From: Nemopilema nomurai
Taxonomy: Eukaryota; Cnidaria; Scyphozoa; Rhizostomeae; Rhizostomatidae
Length of the DNA stretch: 64,000 nt
Assembly (NCBI GenBank): GCA_003864495.1
Contig: ML133383.1
Location: 7,486,880-7,550,879, forward strand
Reading direction: 5' to 3'
The notes under the pieces were generated by a model. That model did not search any database and had not been told where the DNA came from. It was given only the letters and a program-made list of their open reading frames with translations. This document shows positions 26,652 through 40,613 of this stretch, one piece after another (the stretch's first letter is position 1; every line of letters starts with the position of its first letter). Both the position numbers and the translations under genes were made by a program.

Positions 26652-29600
26652 GGTAACTGAGCAAATTAATTACTTTTCTTTAAATGTGCAGGTCCACTAC
26701 ACATTTCTGTTTTTGTAGGAATTACTCTCGCGCCTGTCTTAAATTTCTGGCTGTTTAATCGCCCTAGGCGTCATCAGGATAAGCTGAAAACATGGTTGTG
26801 AAAAGGTGCGGCGTAAATGTAGCCAACATATGCTTTTATTTGCAAGCGACACTTACCCTACGCTCATGCTTTCTGCCGCTGAATTTTTTAACCTTCAACA
26901 TTATTAACACACCGACTAAGTCAATGGTACTCATAACTTGTAAACTGTTTGCAATGCGTGTGGGGTTGATTATATGTTCCTTTGGTACATAATACATATC
27001 CGTACTATCCATCTTTACCGTACACTGGCTCGTATGGTCTGAACAAAAGGCCCATTTTCTCTCTTCCTACAAGGGTGTGCTATCTTGACAACTTTATGAA
27101 ATCAAAATAAATGATAAAGATTTAACATCGTGTCCTGTGTTTGACGCAGCCGAACATTTAGTGTCACTCATGAAAATAATTTTGAATTGTAAGGATGAAA
27201 TTCCTTACAATCAAGAGGGATCAGTTATATTACTTACAACCCGCAACTATTAAAGGCTTTTGACAGTCTGATTCTACGGTTCTTCGGGAGTTCTAGAAGC
27301 TGTGGTATAGGTTTTGTAAGGTTTCTTCATCGTCGAAGATTACTTTCGCAAATACTGACGTCCTGCTAATAAATATATGAACTGAAAATTTAATCCCGTA
27401 AACTGTTAAAAGGATATTTTCAGGGAAAAGCCGCAACCATTTTAAGCTGGCCTCTCCTCCAAATTGCAGCCACTCTTCGGCTGTTTCGCCTTCGTTATTT
27501 AGGGTTTCAAGGATTCTGTTATCGCAATTTACCGGCAGTTGAAGTCATGTGTAAAACCTACCTTTAATTCTCAGCTTTTGCATCGATTCAGTTAGGCCCT
27601 GTGCATATTAATTAGGAATAAGGTGGGCAGTGTTCATCAGGGGAGGGAAGTGATTATTGGTCATGAACAGACTCTCAAAAAACTTCGTCTGACAAAGTGA
27701 TAACATTCAAAGTCAAATTTGTAAAACACATTGTCGACATTTTACCACGCTTTTTCGCCAAAAGCAATATGATTTACAATAATTCAATACGCCTAATTAC
27801 TATCTGTGTTTTCCATCCCTGCACGAAAAACGTATAACAAAATCATTGCGTGCAAGCTTAGGTAGTGTATATTCAAGGTAATTAAAGACGTAGCCGTTAT
27901 CACTGGGTAGGTTTAACTATTGTAGCTCAAATGTAAGCTTGACCTCAGTCCTAGCTTGACCAAAGGGCAGATGTACTATCGGTTTTTTATTTACAAGCCA
28001 GTCACGATCTGACCATTGCCCCACATTCAAAGGGCAAAGGAAAATCGCACAGAAGATCATATGTCGAGCCGGTGACTTGGAAAGGATGTGGTGTTCTATT
28101 ATTTAAAAGGTTAAAGTTAATTTTGAATTGAATGGAGATGTTAAACTGCGAAACACAATACGCTGTCGTAAAAATTTTCAGCGTTGAATCAATTTAATTC
28201 ACTTTACTGCGTGGCGGTATTGGGCTCCTATCTTCTAATGAGACACTCATCCATGTTCCAATGTTCCTTTACTTCACATTGTTTCTCTACTACTTCCAAA
28301 GTTTACAATGTTTTCCAATCTCTTTTTCTCTGAACTTTCAGTTTTATTGCACGGCCCTATCCATGGAACTGCACGTTCACCTTTTCTTAGCTGCACATTT
28401 TGCTAGGCACTGGAAGCTACAAACATCTTGTCTTCTTATGGTTGTGTTATGTTAGAGCATATGTTAGAACATATGTTAGAACTAGGCCTTTTGATTGTTG
28501 AAATTGGTTTACTTGGGTGCTCTGCGTGCGATCCTCTCTAATTCTGTTTTCCTGTAACTTGAGCAACAGTACATAATGGGTCCGCTTAGTGGCCTATTTT
28601 TTACGAAAATTGTTTCTTGACAACGGCGTCTTTGCCTTATCACAAGCAAAAATAATCTAATCTCAGCCTTCAGTATACCACCATAGACGAACATTCAAAA
28701 TCAGTGTTGATTCAACCACATGTCGCTGAAGATTAAAAAAGGACACTGAACTATGTATGATCTCTAAGAATACCAAGAATACCAATGTTAAGGGCCCTAC
28801 TTCAAGAGAATAAGAACAACTCGATTGACGGAAATTAAGAAAATGTTATGCTTCTTGTCAATAATAGGGTATGTTTTTCGGTAATGTTAGTGATGCTATT
28901 TGAAAATACAAAAGATTGTTCTCAATGCAGTGTTCTTTACCCAAGCCTATCGCTCCAAACAGCCTTTTCAGCCTTATTTCGTTTTATTAATCATGAATTT
29001 AAGATCGACGATAATTTTGAAATTTGATAATATTTGTTTCACTTGTTTTGGCATAGTTTTGCCATGTTACCTTAACTAGATGAGGGCTTCGCCAGCTTTG
29101 TCCTGAGAAGAACATGCTATCATTTTGCTGAACATTGGCAGGCAAGGATTTTCCCAATGCACTAATAATGGCACAAATATTGACAAAAATATTGGTACAA
29201 GTAATGTTGGAAATTTTTCAAAATAATTTTGGGCAAACATTGCAGTATTCGTATCAGCCTTAATAGTTCTTCCAATAAGTTCATTTCAACTTTGCGAATC
29301 ACGAAAGCTTTCCTTCCTTGGTAGATATTTTTTGTTATTTACTGCTTAATCCAGTTTTAAGGGATCCACTATAAATATTGAATAGCTGAACAGGGCCTAT
29401 AGGAACTACCACTCTCTCAGGCTAAATGTCTGGAGGGTATTTTTAAAGACCCTTCTAAGACAAATCCTTAGAATTTATGTCTAGTCGTCTTTCCTGGGAA
29501 GTGTTTCCAACACCGTCGCTATTTTCGACTTATCTTTAGATGCGATTTTAATGGGATTTCCGTAGGCTGCAGGCTGTGAGTTTGAACCATTTTCTGCTTT

Positions 29601-32469
29601 TCAATGCATACTGTTTATCAGTGGCCTACTGTTGGATATGCCACATAACTAAACAAAACTACTTCTGCATTTCCTCTCGATATTGTCAATGCAGTAGAGT
29701 TTCTCCAGTGCTTTAGAGAAGAATGAATTCTCCAAGTGTATGCATGTGAGAAAGAAGGTCGTGTTTAGACTCAGACACTTGGCTTAATATAAGCCAAAAC
29801 ATATGCTTAAACATGTTTCGGCTGCTTGGCTTGTAATTCTCAACTGCATTAATGCTCTTTTAATCACATTCCGTACATGGTATCTTCTCAAAGCAAAGGG
29901 GATACCTCCGAATTTTCACTACAGACTAATGATTCTCGGCATGAATGCCCCAGCCGTCTCATCCCCCACTTTTAAGGGTGTGCCTCTATTAAATCCCAAA
30001 TTCTCGCCCGATCGTTTTATGTTGTCGTCGATTTCTATAGATTTTTGAGATAATAAGCTCATTATTCATCTTTAAACCATTTTAGCTTGGTTGTATTCTT
30101 TGATTTAGACTATTATATTGATATTAATGATTTTCAAATGACTCTTAGCCGTTATTATCCGCATTGAAAGTGCCAAGGAAAGCAGGGAAGATATTGGTAG
30201 CGTGCAATGGCTTCAAGGAAAATCCAGTAAGCCCATAACCTGCAATAAAAGTAATATATGCTTTTAAAAAGAGGGAGAATATTGCACGTGGAATCTTGAG
30301 CCAGGAAGTAAGCTTGAAATAGAGAAAAATTAATTCAATATTTGAAAGGCGTGGCTGAAAAGGGAAGGGGGTTTTCTGAAGCTACGAGGGTAGGAAAAAG
30401 AATTGTGCAAGATAATAATGCAAGCTAATAATGTCAACCAAACTCGCAATTCTAACGAAAACACGTTCCAGGAAGGCAGGAGCTGCGATGGCCTTTCAAG
30501 TTGTTGTCTCAATATCATCCAAACACACCATGGAATCGAAATTCCAAGTCAGCCCCTTTCTCACAGCCACCCACAATACAAACTTTCCACTCACCTTACT
30601 TTAACTCCTTGAGCAAACGCTTGATGTTTGTTGCTCTAAAGCTGAGCTGTCGTAAACGTTAACCGTATCTCTCTTCAATGGTTTAAACAACTGTGTCCCA
30701 CTGTCAGCCCTGCAAACCACGATAAGCAAGAAGCTTTTCTACTGGTCTTTATAACACGGAGGATCCCTTATTCAAAAGAGTGGCAACTGTTTCTTTGCAA
30801 ACTGTTGGAAGCGCTTTTGAGGGAGGGGGAAGGGGGAGAGGCGTTAAAACCCATTCATGTCGATGGCAAGTTTAGGGACTTTTATCCAAATTTCAAAGAA
30901 ACGGATACAGAGCGAACTGGGTGTGACAGAGTAGGGAGAATACCTTGGCAGCAACACAAATAAGTTTGTTAGGGCAAGGGACCATACCCCACCCCATCCG
31001 CCATCAATATATTTTCTAAGATATCAGGAGAAGAGGTGACTGCCTATTTAGAACATCATGAAGGGTATAAGCGGTGATTCTAATTTGAAAACTACGTAAG
31101 ACGTGCTAAGAAGACTAATGTAACAATGATCGCTTCATTTGTTGTTAGCCGTCTGCGTTTCAGATGGGTTTACACGTAAGATTAAGTTCATGGCAAACAA
31201 GATTACGCTACTTGGCACCAAGCTCCAATTGGACTTCAGGGAAGGCGCCGTCCTACGGCAACTGACAGAAGTTGCAGGGGTCGCTGGAAAATCAGGTTCC
31301 ATCCAACAAATGGAACAGTTCTAAATGGAATTGACAATTTAGCTAGCCAAATCACCAATGAGCAATTGTGGGCATTGCACGTCGAAACCCACCAAAGTTT
31401 GGCGAATTCACAATTTTCTTGGGCTATATCCAAACGTCTTTTCGTAACTTTCAGCTACATTCTGGATCCAATAGCCAACGCCATTTTATAAGCTAATTGG
31501 CAAACTGGCCTGATTGGCCGGCTTCCAAAGTTTCTCCATTTGGAAGCGAGGCCCGGATATACAACAGGGCATTGATAAGATTTCCTAATTTCAGCCTTTT
31601 TGTTACTGTCTTTGACGTCAGAAACTGATAATATCTTTGTTTAACTAATTTCTAATTTGTTCTAATAACTCGGCTATATGATATTTCATATTCTTGTTAT
31701 CAAGGCAACTAGCACATATTTCTAACGAAGAGGTGACTATGTTTAACGATAGACTGAATTATGGAAACGTTTTTTAAGGTTGTATTAGGTGGGACAGTAA
31801 CAAGAGTTGGCCTACTTGACGATTTAGCCCTGCAAATGCAGTTAAAAGAAGTCGACTTAATCCAAAGCTTGTTGAATTTGCACTTCACTTAATGACCAAA
31901 TTGGACCGAATCGAAATAGCTGTGTCTTAATATCGTAGACCAAAAAAGTTGCATTTCAAAGAAGGGAGTGCATATTTTCAGACATTGACAAATTATTCAT
32001 AGACAGATGTATTATATAAGAAGAGTTATTAGAACAAATTGATCCTCTGGGTTTTGCAGGACGCTTTGTGACGGCGAATGTTGCACAGACCATTGACTAT
32101 GGTATTAGCGGTTAATTTCAGTCGCTACAAAGATTTAGCTAGTATCTCTATCTCGCGTATTGGATTGAGGTGAGCCTGAATATGTGTTGGTTCATTTTCA
32201 AGGTAGTTAAGAAGATCTTGACAAAACAGATTCACTAATGCACAATTATTGTTTCCCCCCAAGGCTACCAGCAAGCAGGCTTTTTGGTGCCATAATAAGC
32301 CGTTAACGTTTGTCTCATATACCGGTACGGAAGGATCTGTTCGCTAGGGCCTCAATGCTTATTACGATGATTAATGTGTTGAGATTTCTTGAGAGGTATT
32401 GATAAAAGTTAATCTCGAAACAAGCCAAGAGGATAAGGCCCCTTATACGATTTGGTGGTATTTTAAAAG
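26652..32469. other. no recognisable gene
   Basis: I see no supported gene. Two overlapping open frames at about 31163-31490 follow an acceptor-like CGTTTCAG at 31162 but have no recognisable product. A 12-bp unit (CATATGTTAGAA) is repeated at about 28449-28484. The rest is unique AT-rich sequence. Confidence 0.5.
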
Positions 32470-32661
32470 CTAGCCAAAATGTTTGTATAGAATGTCTCCC
32501 TCATCATTGTAGCTTACTTGGTACTGCCTAAGTTTAGTTACCTGCTGATCTGAAAGATGAATGTCCCTGATTGTCCTGTCTGGCACAGACGTCCAGTCAC
32601 CTATTGCGTCTCCAATCACCAAAGTCATCAAAGTCACCAAAAATATTGACACACGCCTCAT
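32470..32661 (-). CDS. putative small secreted protein or signal-peptide first exon
   Basis: The minus-strand ORF encodes 63 residues. It starts MRR followed by a hydrophobic stretch (VSIFLVTLMTLVIG, residues 4-17), the layout of a secretory signal peptide. A polar segment with DWTSVPDRT and DIHLSDQQVTKL follows. The codon series CAA-GTAAGC after residue 48 is a consensus splice donor, and CAG-GTAACT after residue 40 is a weaker one. The true exon may therefore stop there and the gene continue to lower coordinates; the last 15 residues up to the TAG would then be intron read-through. I recognise no family. A MITE end lies 87 bp upstream of the ATG. It could still be a chance ORF. Confidence 0.3.
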   Translation of the reverse strand: MRRVSIFLVTLMTLVIGDAIGDWTSVPDRTIRDIHLSDQQVTKLRQYQVSYNDEGDILYKHFG

Positions 32662-32748
32662 CGTGCTAGGAATGTTTAGGAAATTTGTAGAAGGATATCA
32701 CATGGTAAAAACATAAAATGGTATGCTTCAGATTTGAAATTAAATTCT

Positions 32749-33029
32749 TAAGCCCCGTTTACACGAGAGAAAAGAAACGGATCCAAAAGATCCGGACCTT
32801 TTAGGTACGATATGGGTACGATGTACCGCGCCTTTGCGGATCCGTATCCACCCGTTTATACGGCGCCAATAAAGGAACGGATCCAAATGGATTCGCTCTC
32901 TAATCGTACCCAAAAAGGTACGGATCTCTCCAAGAAAAGATACTACCGTGCCCGTGTAAACGCAAGGCCTATCGTAGCCAGTTTGGGTACGGATCTGTGC
33001 GGATCCATTCCCTTGTAAATGGGGCCTTA
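32749..33029. mobile_element. 281-bp MITE with CCCCGTTTACACG-type ends (hAT-like)
   Basis: The ends are imperfect inverted repeats of about 18 bp: TAAGCCCCGTTTACACGA on the left and, reverse-complemented, TAAGGCCCCATTTACAAG on the right. The interior is packed with inverted and direct copies of ACGGATCC and GGTACGGATC, giving strong self-complementarity. There is no coding capacity. Ends of this type occur in non-autonomous hAT-like elements of many invertebrates, but I could not see a clear 8-bp target duplication. The superfamily assignment is therefore tentative; the boundaries are well supported. Confidence 0.75.
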
Positions 33030-34580
33030 GATTTCAGTATTGGATATCAAAAGAAACAATCTGATAAAATTTTCTTTCACTAAAATTAAGTTTCTCTAGA
33101 ACTGACTTTTGTCCAGAAGATCCTGTTTGCTCAAGCATTACCCTATGGTTTTTCTGAACATTTTTTGGAATTTTAACTGAATGGGCTCGTAAATGATTCC
33201 ATAAACATTTCTTTGTTTCAGTCTAACTGGCTACATATTTCATATGAAATTAATTTTCGTTTGGATTAATCTCCTACCATCATAGATCCATTGCATTTAG
33301 AGAGAGTTAGGAAGGTGATAGTTTATTGGCAAGCCTATTTGCAGGGATTGAGGGCTGTGTATTGAGATCAAAGACTAAAAATCTGCTGGGCAAAGGCTTT
33401 TGATTTGTGTTTACTAGTAAAAGGCAGGATACTAATTAGCAAATAATATACGTAAAGTTTATAAGGATGAAATTTTTCAATTTCGACATTTTACCTTATG
33501 TTTATGTGATTGCTCAACTTTTTAATGTGCCTTTGGAGGAGAAGTCTCATATTTGTCCGTGGGGAACATTTTGAAAGAAGGCCAATTATACCTTTTGCTG
33601 TTGAAGGGGACCACAAAAAGACCCACAATCCCGGACAAAATTGTTGAGACAAAATGCAATTTCGATACTTTCAATATCACCCTTAATTAACCTGTTATAG
33701 CTCGCCTTAATAGCTAGAAATAATTTGCAACTCTTCCAGAACTGCCTTGCGGTTTGTTATTCAGTTTAATATGGCGATGACCAAGGATGACCATAATAGT
33801 GCTTCAACCGCCCTTCAAGGCAACCGCATTCCAAGTGTAGGGGCCACTATGAGTCAATTGGCAAGGATTCGACCACGCCTTCTTGGGGTCATTCCACAGC
33901 CCTTCCTGAAGGCACCTTAAAGTATTGGCTAATCTACCAAAAATTCTCTATTGGTTTTGTATGCCGACGGATCTTGTGATGTTGGGTCAGTCAGGCATTG
34001 ACACACAGCACATGGAATGACATATAGGTTTATCCTACGTGATACTAGACACATCAAATTTTGCCTGTACTAAAGTTTTGCCTTAAAACGACCCCAACGC
34101 ACGAAATGAAGCACTAGGCAATCGTCATTTTCACAAAGCTGGCTTTAATAAATGTCTAAACGTCCCTATTATGCCTACAAATGCCTGTACAAATTTCCAT
34201 TCATTGCTAATTTAAGAAATTGAGCTATTTAGATTACTTTGAGCACAAAGGCCGTCCAATCTTAAGAAGGTGCATCTCCGTGGTCCAGTTTGATTTGTAT
34301 TTGCTTCATTCTTGTATACTTGCGGCATCCCCTACTATCCCTTTGAAAAGACTCGTGTTTATTATGAGGTCTCCTTTACGCGGGTTAAATTCTGCGCCTG
34401 TTTGTCCTGATAACTGAGTGGCACAGTACCTGGATGAAGAAGTACTCAGTAAGCTAAATGTAAGCAGAGCGATTAGACGCTAATGGTGTGCGGACTACTT
34501 CCCTTTAAAGTGAGCCTCCAATCAGATAACGTTAAAAATTACATAAGGAGGTTATGTAGAGCAAATGAGTTTCAAAGCAA
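33030..34580. other. no recognisable gene
   Basis: This is unique AT-rich sequence lying between two transposon insertions. The open frames are short and give no recognisable peptide. Confidence 0.6.
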
Positions 34581-34582
34581 TA

Positions 34583-34976
34583 CACGTGTTTTTTATAAGG
34601 AACCAACCTCAGGGCCTAGTTCCAAAAGTTCCTTATTCGTAGACCTCAAATCATCAAATTACTAAAAGTTCCTTAAAAGTTCCTTAATTTTCACTGCACA
34701 TCAATAAGCCTTAACACTTAATAGAGAGAGGGGCGAGACAGCATATGCGGAAACTATTCCACGAAGCACTTGACACATGAATAGCAAACAAACTATGCAA
34801 GTATTGGCTGCAAATGAATGGAACCGGCTTTTTAGTTCTTGATGCTTGCAGTTATAAAAAATTTTCAAACCGAGAAGTTCCTTAGGGATTTCGTTTTTAG
34901 TAGTATAAGTTCTTTAAATATTGCGGCCTTCTACATGTAGGTTCCTTATAAAGTGGTTCCTTATAAAAAAAGCGTG
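34583..34976 (-). mobile_element. MITE copy 2 (about 394 bp, reverse orientation)
   Basis: This is the same family as the copies at 14450 and 52809, inserted in the opposite orientation. It begins CACGTGTTTTTTATAAGGAA with one change in the terminal repeat and ends CCTTATAAAAAAAGCGTG. TA precedes it at 34581-34582, and the right flank is TT, a probable mutated TA. It carries the diagnostic interior stretches in reverse. It is somewhat shorter than the other two through small deletions. No transposase is encoded. Confidence 0.88.
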
Positions 34977-34978
34977 TT

Positions 34979-37468
34979 TATCTTGTCTTAGCTAATACTG
35001 CTTAAAGGACCACAGCCAGAATCGCAACAAAGGCATAGACTTAGAAACTATTACCCTGGGTACCAGACTCATTTATTGCTCACATTAAAAGTTTTCGCGA
35101 TATCTGACACTGAATCCGATTTATTAATGTTTGTGATCGTATTTTTCGGGTGCTTCGATGGCTCTTTGCTCACCAATGTTTTGAGTTCAGAAAAATGACT
35201 GAAGAGTGAAAGCTAAGCTACGCTCCAATTCCAATTGCCAAGGCTTTAAATAGAGCTTATGCCAACGCATTGCATTTTTCATCTCATCTTCAAAAGACAT
35301 TTCCCAAGCTCCCCTTATTTGGTTACAGCAACGCCCAAATGGGTTTTCTAAGAATTTCGGACTCTGTGGTCAATATTTACTTCCGCTTACGTGTACGTAA
35401 CATTCAGGGTTGCACTTTTGCAGAATTGCTTCTGTATAGTTTCACAGTGAACGTTTAGCTCCACGAATGTTAATTTCTCAGTTTTATTTTTGCATATTTC
35501 TTTAAATTAGTCTTTAAATTTGACGCAATGGCCCTGCGATTGCAGAAAGAAGTAAACATGACTAATTGCTGGTTCTCTATTTAAAAAAGGAAGTAATGCT
35601 TTTCGGATAAATTTTCTCAATTATTTTATGAACACGAGATTCCCTAAATCCATTGCTATTTCGAAGCTGTTTCTGCACAGTTCACGATCACGCCATTGCA
35701 AAAAATCAATTTTTCTTGAACTCAAATTGTACATAAAAATGCATACTCAGCTGGCACATTGCCTATCAGTTACACCACAAGCCAGAAGTAAAAAAAGAAC
35801 CGTTCCCAGTGTTTCTTGTTTGGGTTCGTTGCTGTGCCTATCAGCTGATGAATTACAAGCCAAAGGTATATTCCCATCGATCTTTGTTCGCTATATCAAT
35901 TACTGATTATTTTATCTAATTGGGAAAGATAAATTGTGAATGACGCCTTACAATATATTTTATCGGCCAAAGTTCTGTTCCAAAGAAGTCTGCGTCTGAA
36001 AACATAAGGATTTGAAAAATGTTACTAAATATTTCTATATTAAGAGAAAAAATGAAACATGTGATGATGACATTATGGAAAATGGTTCGATTGACATGTC
36101 TCTCCAATTTCCACTTTTCTTTGTTTAGCTCGTAATTCAAGATTTTTTTATTTAGCATTCAAAGACTTCTGATAGAGAATACCTTTGTCAATAAATACAG
36201 CGGTTCCAACACGTATATTAAAATTTTATAGATGCGAAATAAAACTGGAAAGCAATCATTTTTTGTTACTTTTATTTCCTTTCATACATTAGACATGACG
36301 GATCGTGCGTCTCTCACTTTCTCGGATTCACGTGTCTTCAATTTTCATTTGAGTCTACATACTACAGAAACTATTTATATTTCTCTAATAATTTCCCAGA
36401 AATGGATGTATTAATTTGCAAACATTGAAACTTGTCATGTTAGAATGGCACGGATATTGCCTCAAAAATTCTGAACGTTGTTCTGCTTTGATTTATTTTG
36501 GCCTTAAAATTCATTATTAACAATGATAGGTTTTCCCGCTTTGGCCCAAATAAGCTTAAAATCCGTCCATTGTTTTCTTCGCCACTTGCCTTTTGACCGC
36601 TAGTTTTTTAGAATTTTCCTTTATTCTCAGTTCTCTAATAAAGAAACGGGGTCATGCGTTGGCCATAGTTTTGTTTTTTCGTCAATCCAGCCAATTATTC
36701 TAACGAACGACGCCCCTCAACCACCTTGTCTCCTCTGCTATGCATCCGTGCTCATTGGGCCAAACCATTGTCGTGCCTCTTCTTAAACCTCCTTTGCTGC
36801 TGATCACGATTGCATCTGATAATACTCCCTAATATATAGCTATCTGAAACTCGAAAGCCGAAGCTATGGACAAATCGTTTTATTTGAGAAAGGGGAAGGC
36901 TTAACAAGGCCCTAGCCACACGAAATGTTTCTACAGCGAATCCGGCACTCCTGTTCGAGTAATTCAGTGGTTAAACCGGCAGAGGAAATGAGATATTCAT
37001 TTTCTCATCGTTGTTAATTCATGCTCTGATAAAAGTATCTGTAGTTTGTACACTGGCACGCACGACTTGTTGGAGCGCCACAATCAGGCCCATATTTGTA
37101 TTTGCAGTGGCGGCGAACGAATGCCGGTTGTAAGATCACTGAAGGATCTCATACAGCAGACCAAGGGAATCCCCAATTTACGATTCTATGGGGACATTAG
37201 TATTTGTTATTTCTGTAGAGCAATACGGTTGACGCGAAGTTGGTGGAAAGTGCTTCTAGAGGAAGGATTTTGGTTCAAGTTGCATTAATTAATATTCAAA
37301 TATGTAAATTCATTTCCCATCAAGCCGGATCAGTTGGTGATATTTCTCAAATATCCATGGCTGTATTTGTGTGGAAATCATTCTACAATATTATACGAGA
37401 GAATGGAGAATTCGCTGAGGATTTCGTGAAGTCGATTGTCACGTTGATTAATCAATACTAGTATCAGT
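34979..37468. other. upstream region of the TSPN gene
   Basis: I see no clear promoter signature. An acceptor-like TTATTTCTGTAG ends at 37218 and opens an 80-codon frame that ends with TAG at 37459-37461, eight bases before the ATG at 37469. It lies in a different frame from the TSPN ORF. It may be 5' untranslated sequence, an upstream ORF or the terminal exon of another gene. The rest shows short chance frames only. Confidence 0.4.
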
Positions 37469-38074
37469 ATGTTTCAAGAGATTCTGTTCTTGTTGCTGTT
37501 CAATTTTGTTTTTGCCGTAGAAAATAAAACGGACGTGAACTTGCTACTGGCTGTCGGATCGCCCGTTCCAGAGAATGTCAGGCCCATGGTTGGCCCCTTT
37601 GGGATTCGTGGCCGACCTGCATTCCAGTTTACAGCTAGCAGCTACATTGGACGTTATGCTAGAGATATTTTACACTTGCCATTTCAAGCAGAGTTTGGGA
37701 TCAAGGCAACAGTTCTCTCATATAGGGCAAGTGGTGGTGTTTTGTTTAGCATCGTCTCCAAAGACCAGCTAAAGGATTTTCTAGTATTGGAGATTCGCAA
37801 GAAAAACTCGCAAAATCAAACGATAGAGATAACGTATCGAAACTCGAATCCCTCAGAGATATACACCGTGGAATTCGACGTGCCTAATTTTTATGGAAAA
37901 TGGACGATATTTTCGATCGCTGTGCGAGGCTCAACCGCATGGTTGTTCATGAACGGATGTCAGATCGTGCAGGGCCATGCCTTTAAACGGAGACTGAATG
38001 CCATGGACATAAAAGAGGATGCAGTGGTCTATGTAGGGCGAGCAGGCTGGTATTCGAACAAAAGGCCTTTCTTT
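37469..38074 (+). CDS. TSPN/mucin-like secreted protein, exon 1: signal peptide and TSPN domain
   Basis: This exon encodes residues 1-202 of a predicted secreted matrix protein. Residues 1-16 (MFQEILFLLLFNFVFA) form a signal peptide. Residues from about 25 to the exon end match the thrombospondin N-terminal-like laminin-G fold found at the start of fibrillar collagens and thrombospondins. Visible landmarks are PAFQFTASSYIGR, FQAEFGIKATV, GKWTIFSIAVRG, WLFMNGCQ (Cys164) and AVVYVGRAG. Asn-X-Thr sequons occur at about residues 19 and 117. The start is chosen because an in-frame TGA lies at 37445-37447, the ATG has A at -3, and the signal peptide begins there. The exon ends phase 0 at a consensus donor (CTTT|GTAAGT). 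TSPN domains commonly bind heparin or matrix partners; that activity is not shown here. Confidence 0.88.
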
Positions 38075-40613
38075 GTAAGTACGTTCACACTTCTTTAAAT
38101 TTCTATCGATGATTATTACCATTAGGGGAGCAACAGGTGCAGAGATAACGGAAGGGGCGTCGTGCTCCCTGCTAGAAGATAAATATTTGCATGGAAATCC
38201 TTATAAGATTCGAGGACAGGTAATTTAAAACGCCTCATTTAAAACTCTGGTCGCATAGCGATTCTGGCCTTTCAAAGTCCACGTGAAAACAAAACTTTGC
38301 GGGCATTTTTGTGGAATAGCAATGCCTTATGTCAATGGCTTTCTTCGGCGAATTTTAATTTGAAAACAAGAGCTACACTAGAACAATGCGCGAAAATATT
38401 TTTTAACCAAGCAGAAGCCTGTTCATTTGATATCTGTGTTGTCTGTCAGTTGTTGCTGGTCCGGGTTTAACTCATTGCTAGCTCCTGTAGCCCTTGCGGG
38501 CTTTTGGTTTGGTTGTCAAGAACGTGATACTGTATAATCAGGTAATTATCAGAGTATTTGGAAAGAGGATTCGAAGGAAGTCCCCTCCAGATTGCCTTTT
38601 AAAAGCCAAGGTTTACACTTGGAATCCAAGGCAGCTTGAATGATCGGGCCGTTGGGACTCGTAAAAATCGAGGCAAATGTCATTTAGAAAAATACACCGA
38701 TTGCCCTAGCTCAACAATTGAGGTTAACAGGGCGGTGAATCGTTAGGCAGTGTAAATCACATTTGTCTAAAAAGCCTTCTAGAGCAGCTTTGTGGTGAGC
38801 ACGAGTCATAGATCAACAAAATCTTTACTCTTTTTCTAGTCTCGTGTCCATTTATGTCTATAGGGAAACGCCTCCGCCTTTTCCATATCCCGAAGCATTC
38901 ATTTGAGCCAAATCAGCCACTGGGGGAGTCGATAATTTTTGGACAGGAGCTCGATAAACAGTAGTAATAACTGTGTATTGGAAATATGACTTAAATCATG
39001 TGAATAGGAGAAAGGGGGGCAAAGGATTTATAATTATAATTATAATCAAACAACCCCGTCGACCGTAATCGTTGTGGGAACTCCAAAGTCACTGAAACAA
39101 AACCCTCTCAAAAATAAGAGCATAGTTAAACCCCTGCTATCGAGAGTCGATAATCCGCCAACTGGAAAAGTTATGTTTTGAAATCGGAATGGAGGATCCC
39201 CACCCCCTTCTGCCATAATTGAACGCCAATTGTCCCCAGTATGTTTCGATTGATGCATTCCAAGAAGGCTCTCCATAGCTAACGACCGTCCTAGTAGTTG
39301 GCTGGTTCTGTGTCACGGCCATTTCTTGTGGTCGCAGCCCCGAAGGGAGTCGCTTTATTCGATTAATCCCTTTCTTAGCATTGATCAGATCGTCCTTTAG
39401 AAATAAGGTTTGATCATTTCCAAAACTTTATGTGCTTTTTGACTTTTATCTGGATAATCATATTCTTTGTCATTGTTCACGGAACCTCCCTAAAACGGCT
39501 GTTTCTATGTAAATGAAAACTCATACGTATGTATTTACACAACGCCCATGCAAGCTAATCTGTCTAAATTTTTTTTCTTGTTTATTGCTTAATATCCGAA
39601 AGAAATGTCCTGCCCCGTAATCTCCTGGATGACAAATTGTAAATCGACATTTTATCAAAAAAGCTGAGTTTATTGCTCACAGTTAAAAATGGATACATCA
39701 AAGAGCTTTCTTAGACAGTCATTGATTTGAAAAAGCCATTAGTAAGTGTCTAAAAATAGAAAGAAACGCCTCAGCTGCGATGTAATGTTGTTTGATCTGA
39801 GTTATGATGGTCAATCGAGTGAACAAATAGAGCTATATAACTACAAAGAAGCACCAGGCTGTTTAGAGGGTAGGTTCGAACATTTGTTCCTTAAAAACAT
39901 TTATGTCTATGGATGTCCTTAGATCATTTCGCGGTGACCTGTATTTGACTAATCCCTCTTAATCCAATAGTGTCCTCCCCTTGCCACTAGGGTGCAAATT
40001 GTCTCTATTAACATGGATTTACACTTGTACCATCTCTGCTGGAACTCTGGTGCCTTTAGGTTGGTACAGGCACGTCAACTCGTGGCCAACACGATTTTAA
40101 GACAACAGAGAATGTATGTAAGATTTTTAAAAGAAAAGGGGGCAATAAAGAGCATTTTTAAGCATTCAAATCCTGCAAAGAGCCGCCTTTCAGTATTTTG
40201 CAATTCAAGGCATACAGCATAGGGGTAGGCTGTAGGGCAGGAATTCTAAGCTGTAAGGAGTCGATTCGCAATATTTTTGTAACATTTTCTAGGAGGTAAA
40301 AAGAACCAGAATATGTTTGGGATGTTTGCAAAGCTTTTGCATTATGGAGCTAGTTTGAATGTGGTTTGGACCCATTTTTCATTGTTCGGAGATTGGTCAA
40401 GGCTTCAATAACAGCCATTTTGTCTATAGTCAGTCTAAAAAGGGCTGGAAAAGGACAGAGCATTGGGAACTGGCAGCGTTCAGGGTACTGCTGCTTCATT
40501 GGTTAGAAGCAATCGTTGATAACATGTGGACATTGCCAACTGGCTGGCTCTAAGGAGCATTATTCCCTATCTCGCTCTGCATAACCACCTCTCTTTCATG
40601 CCCTGATAAACAT

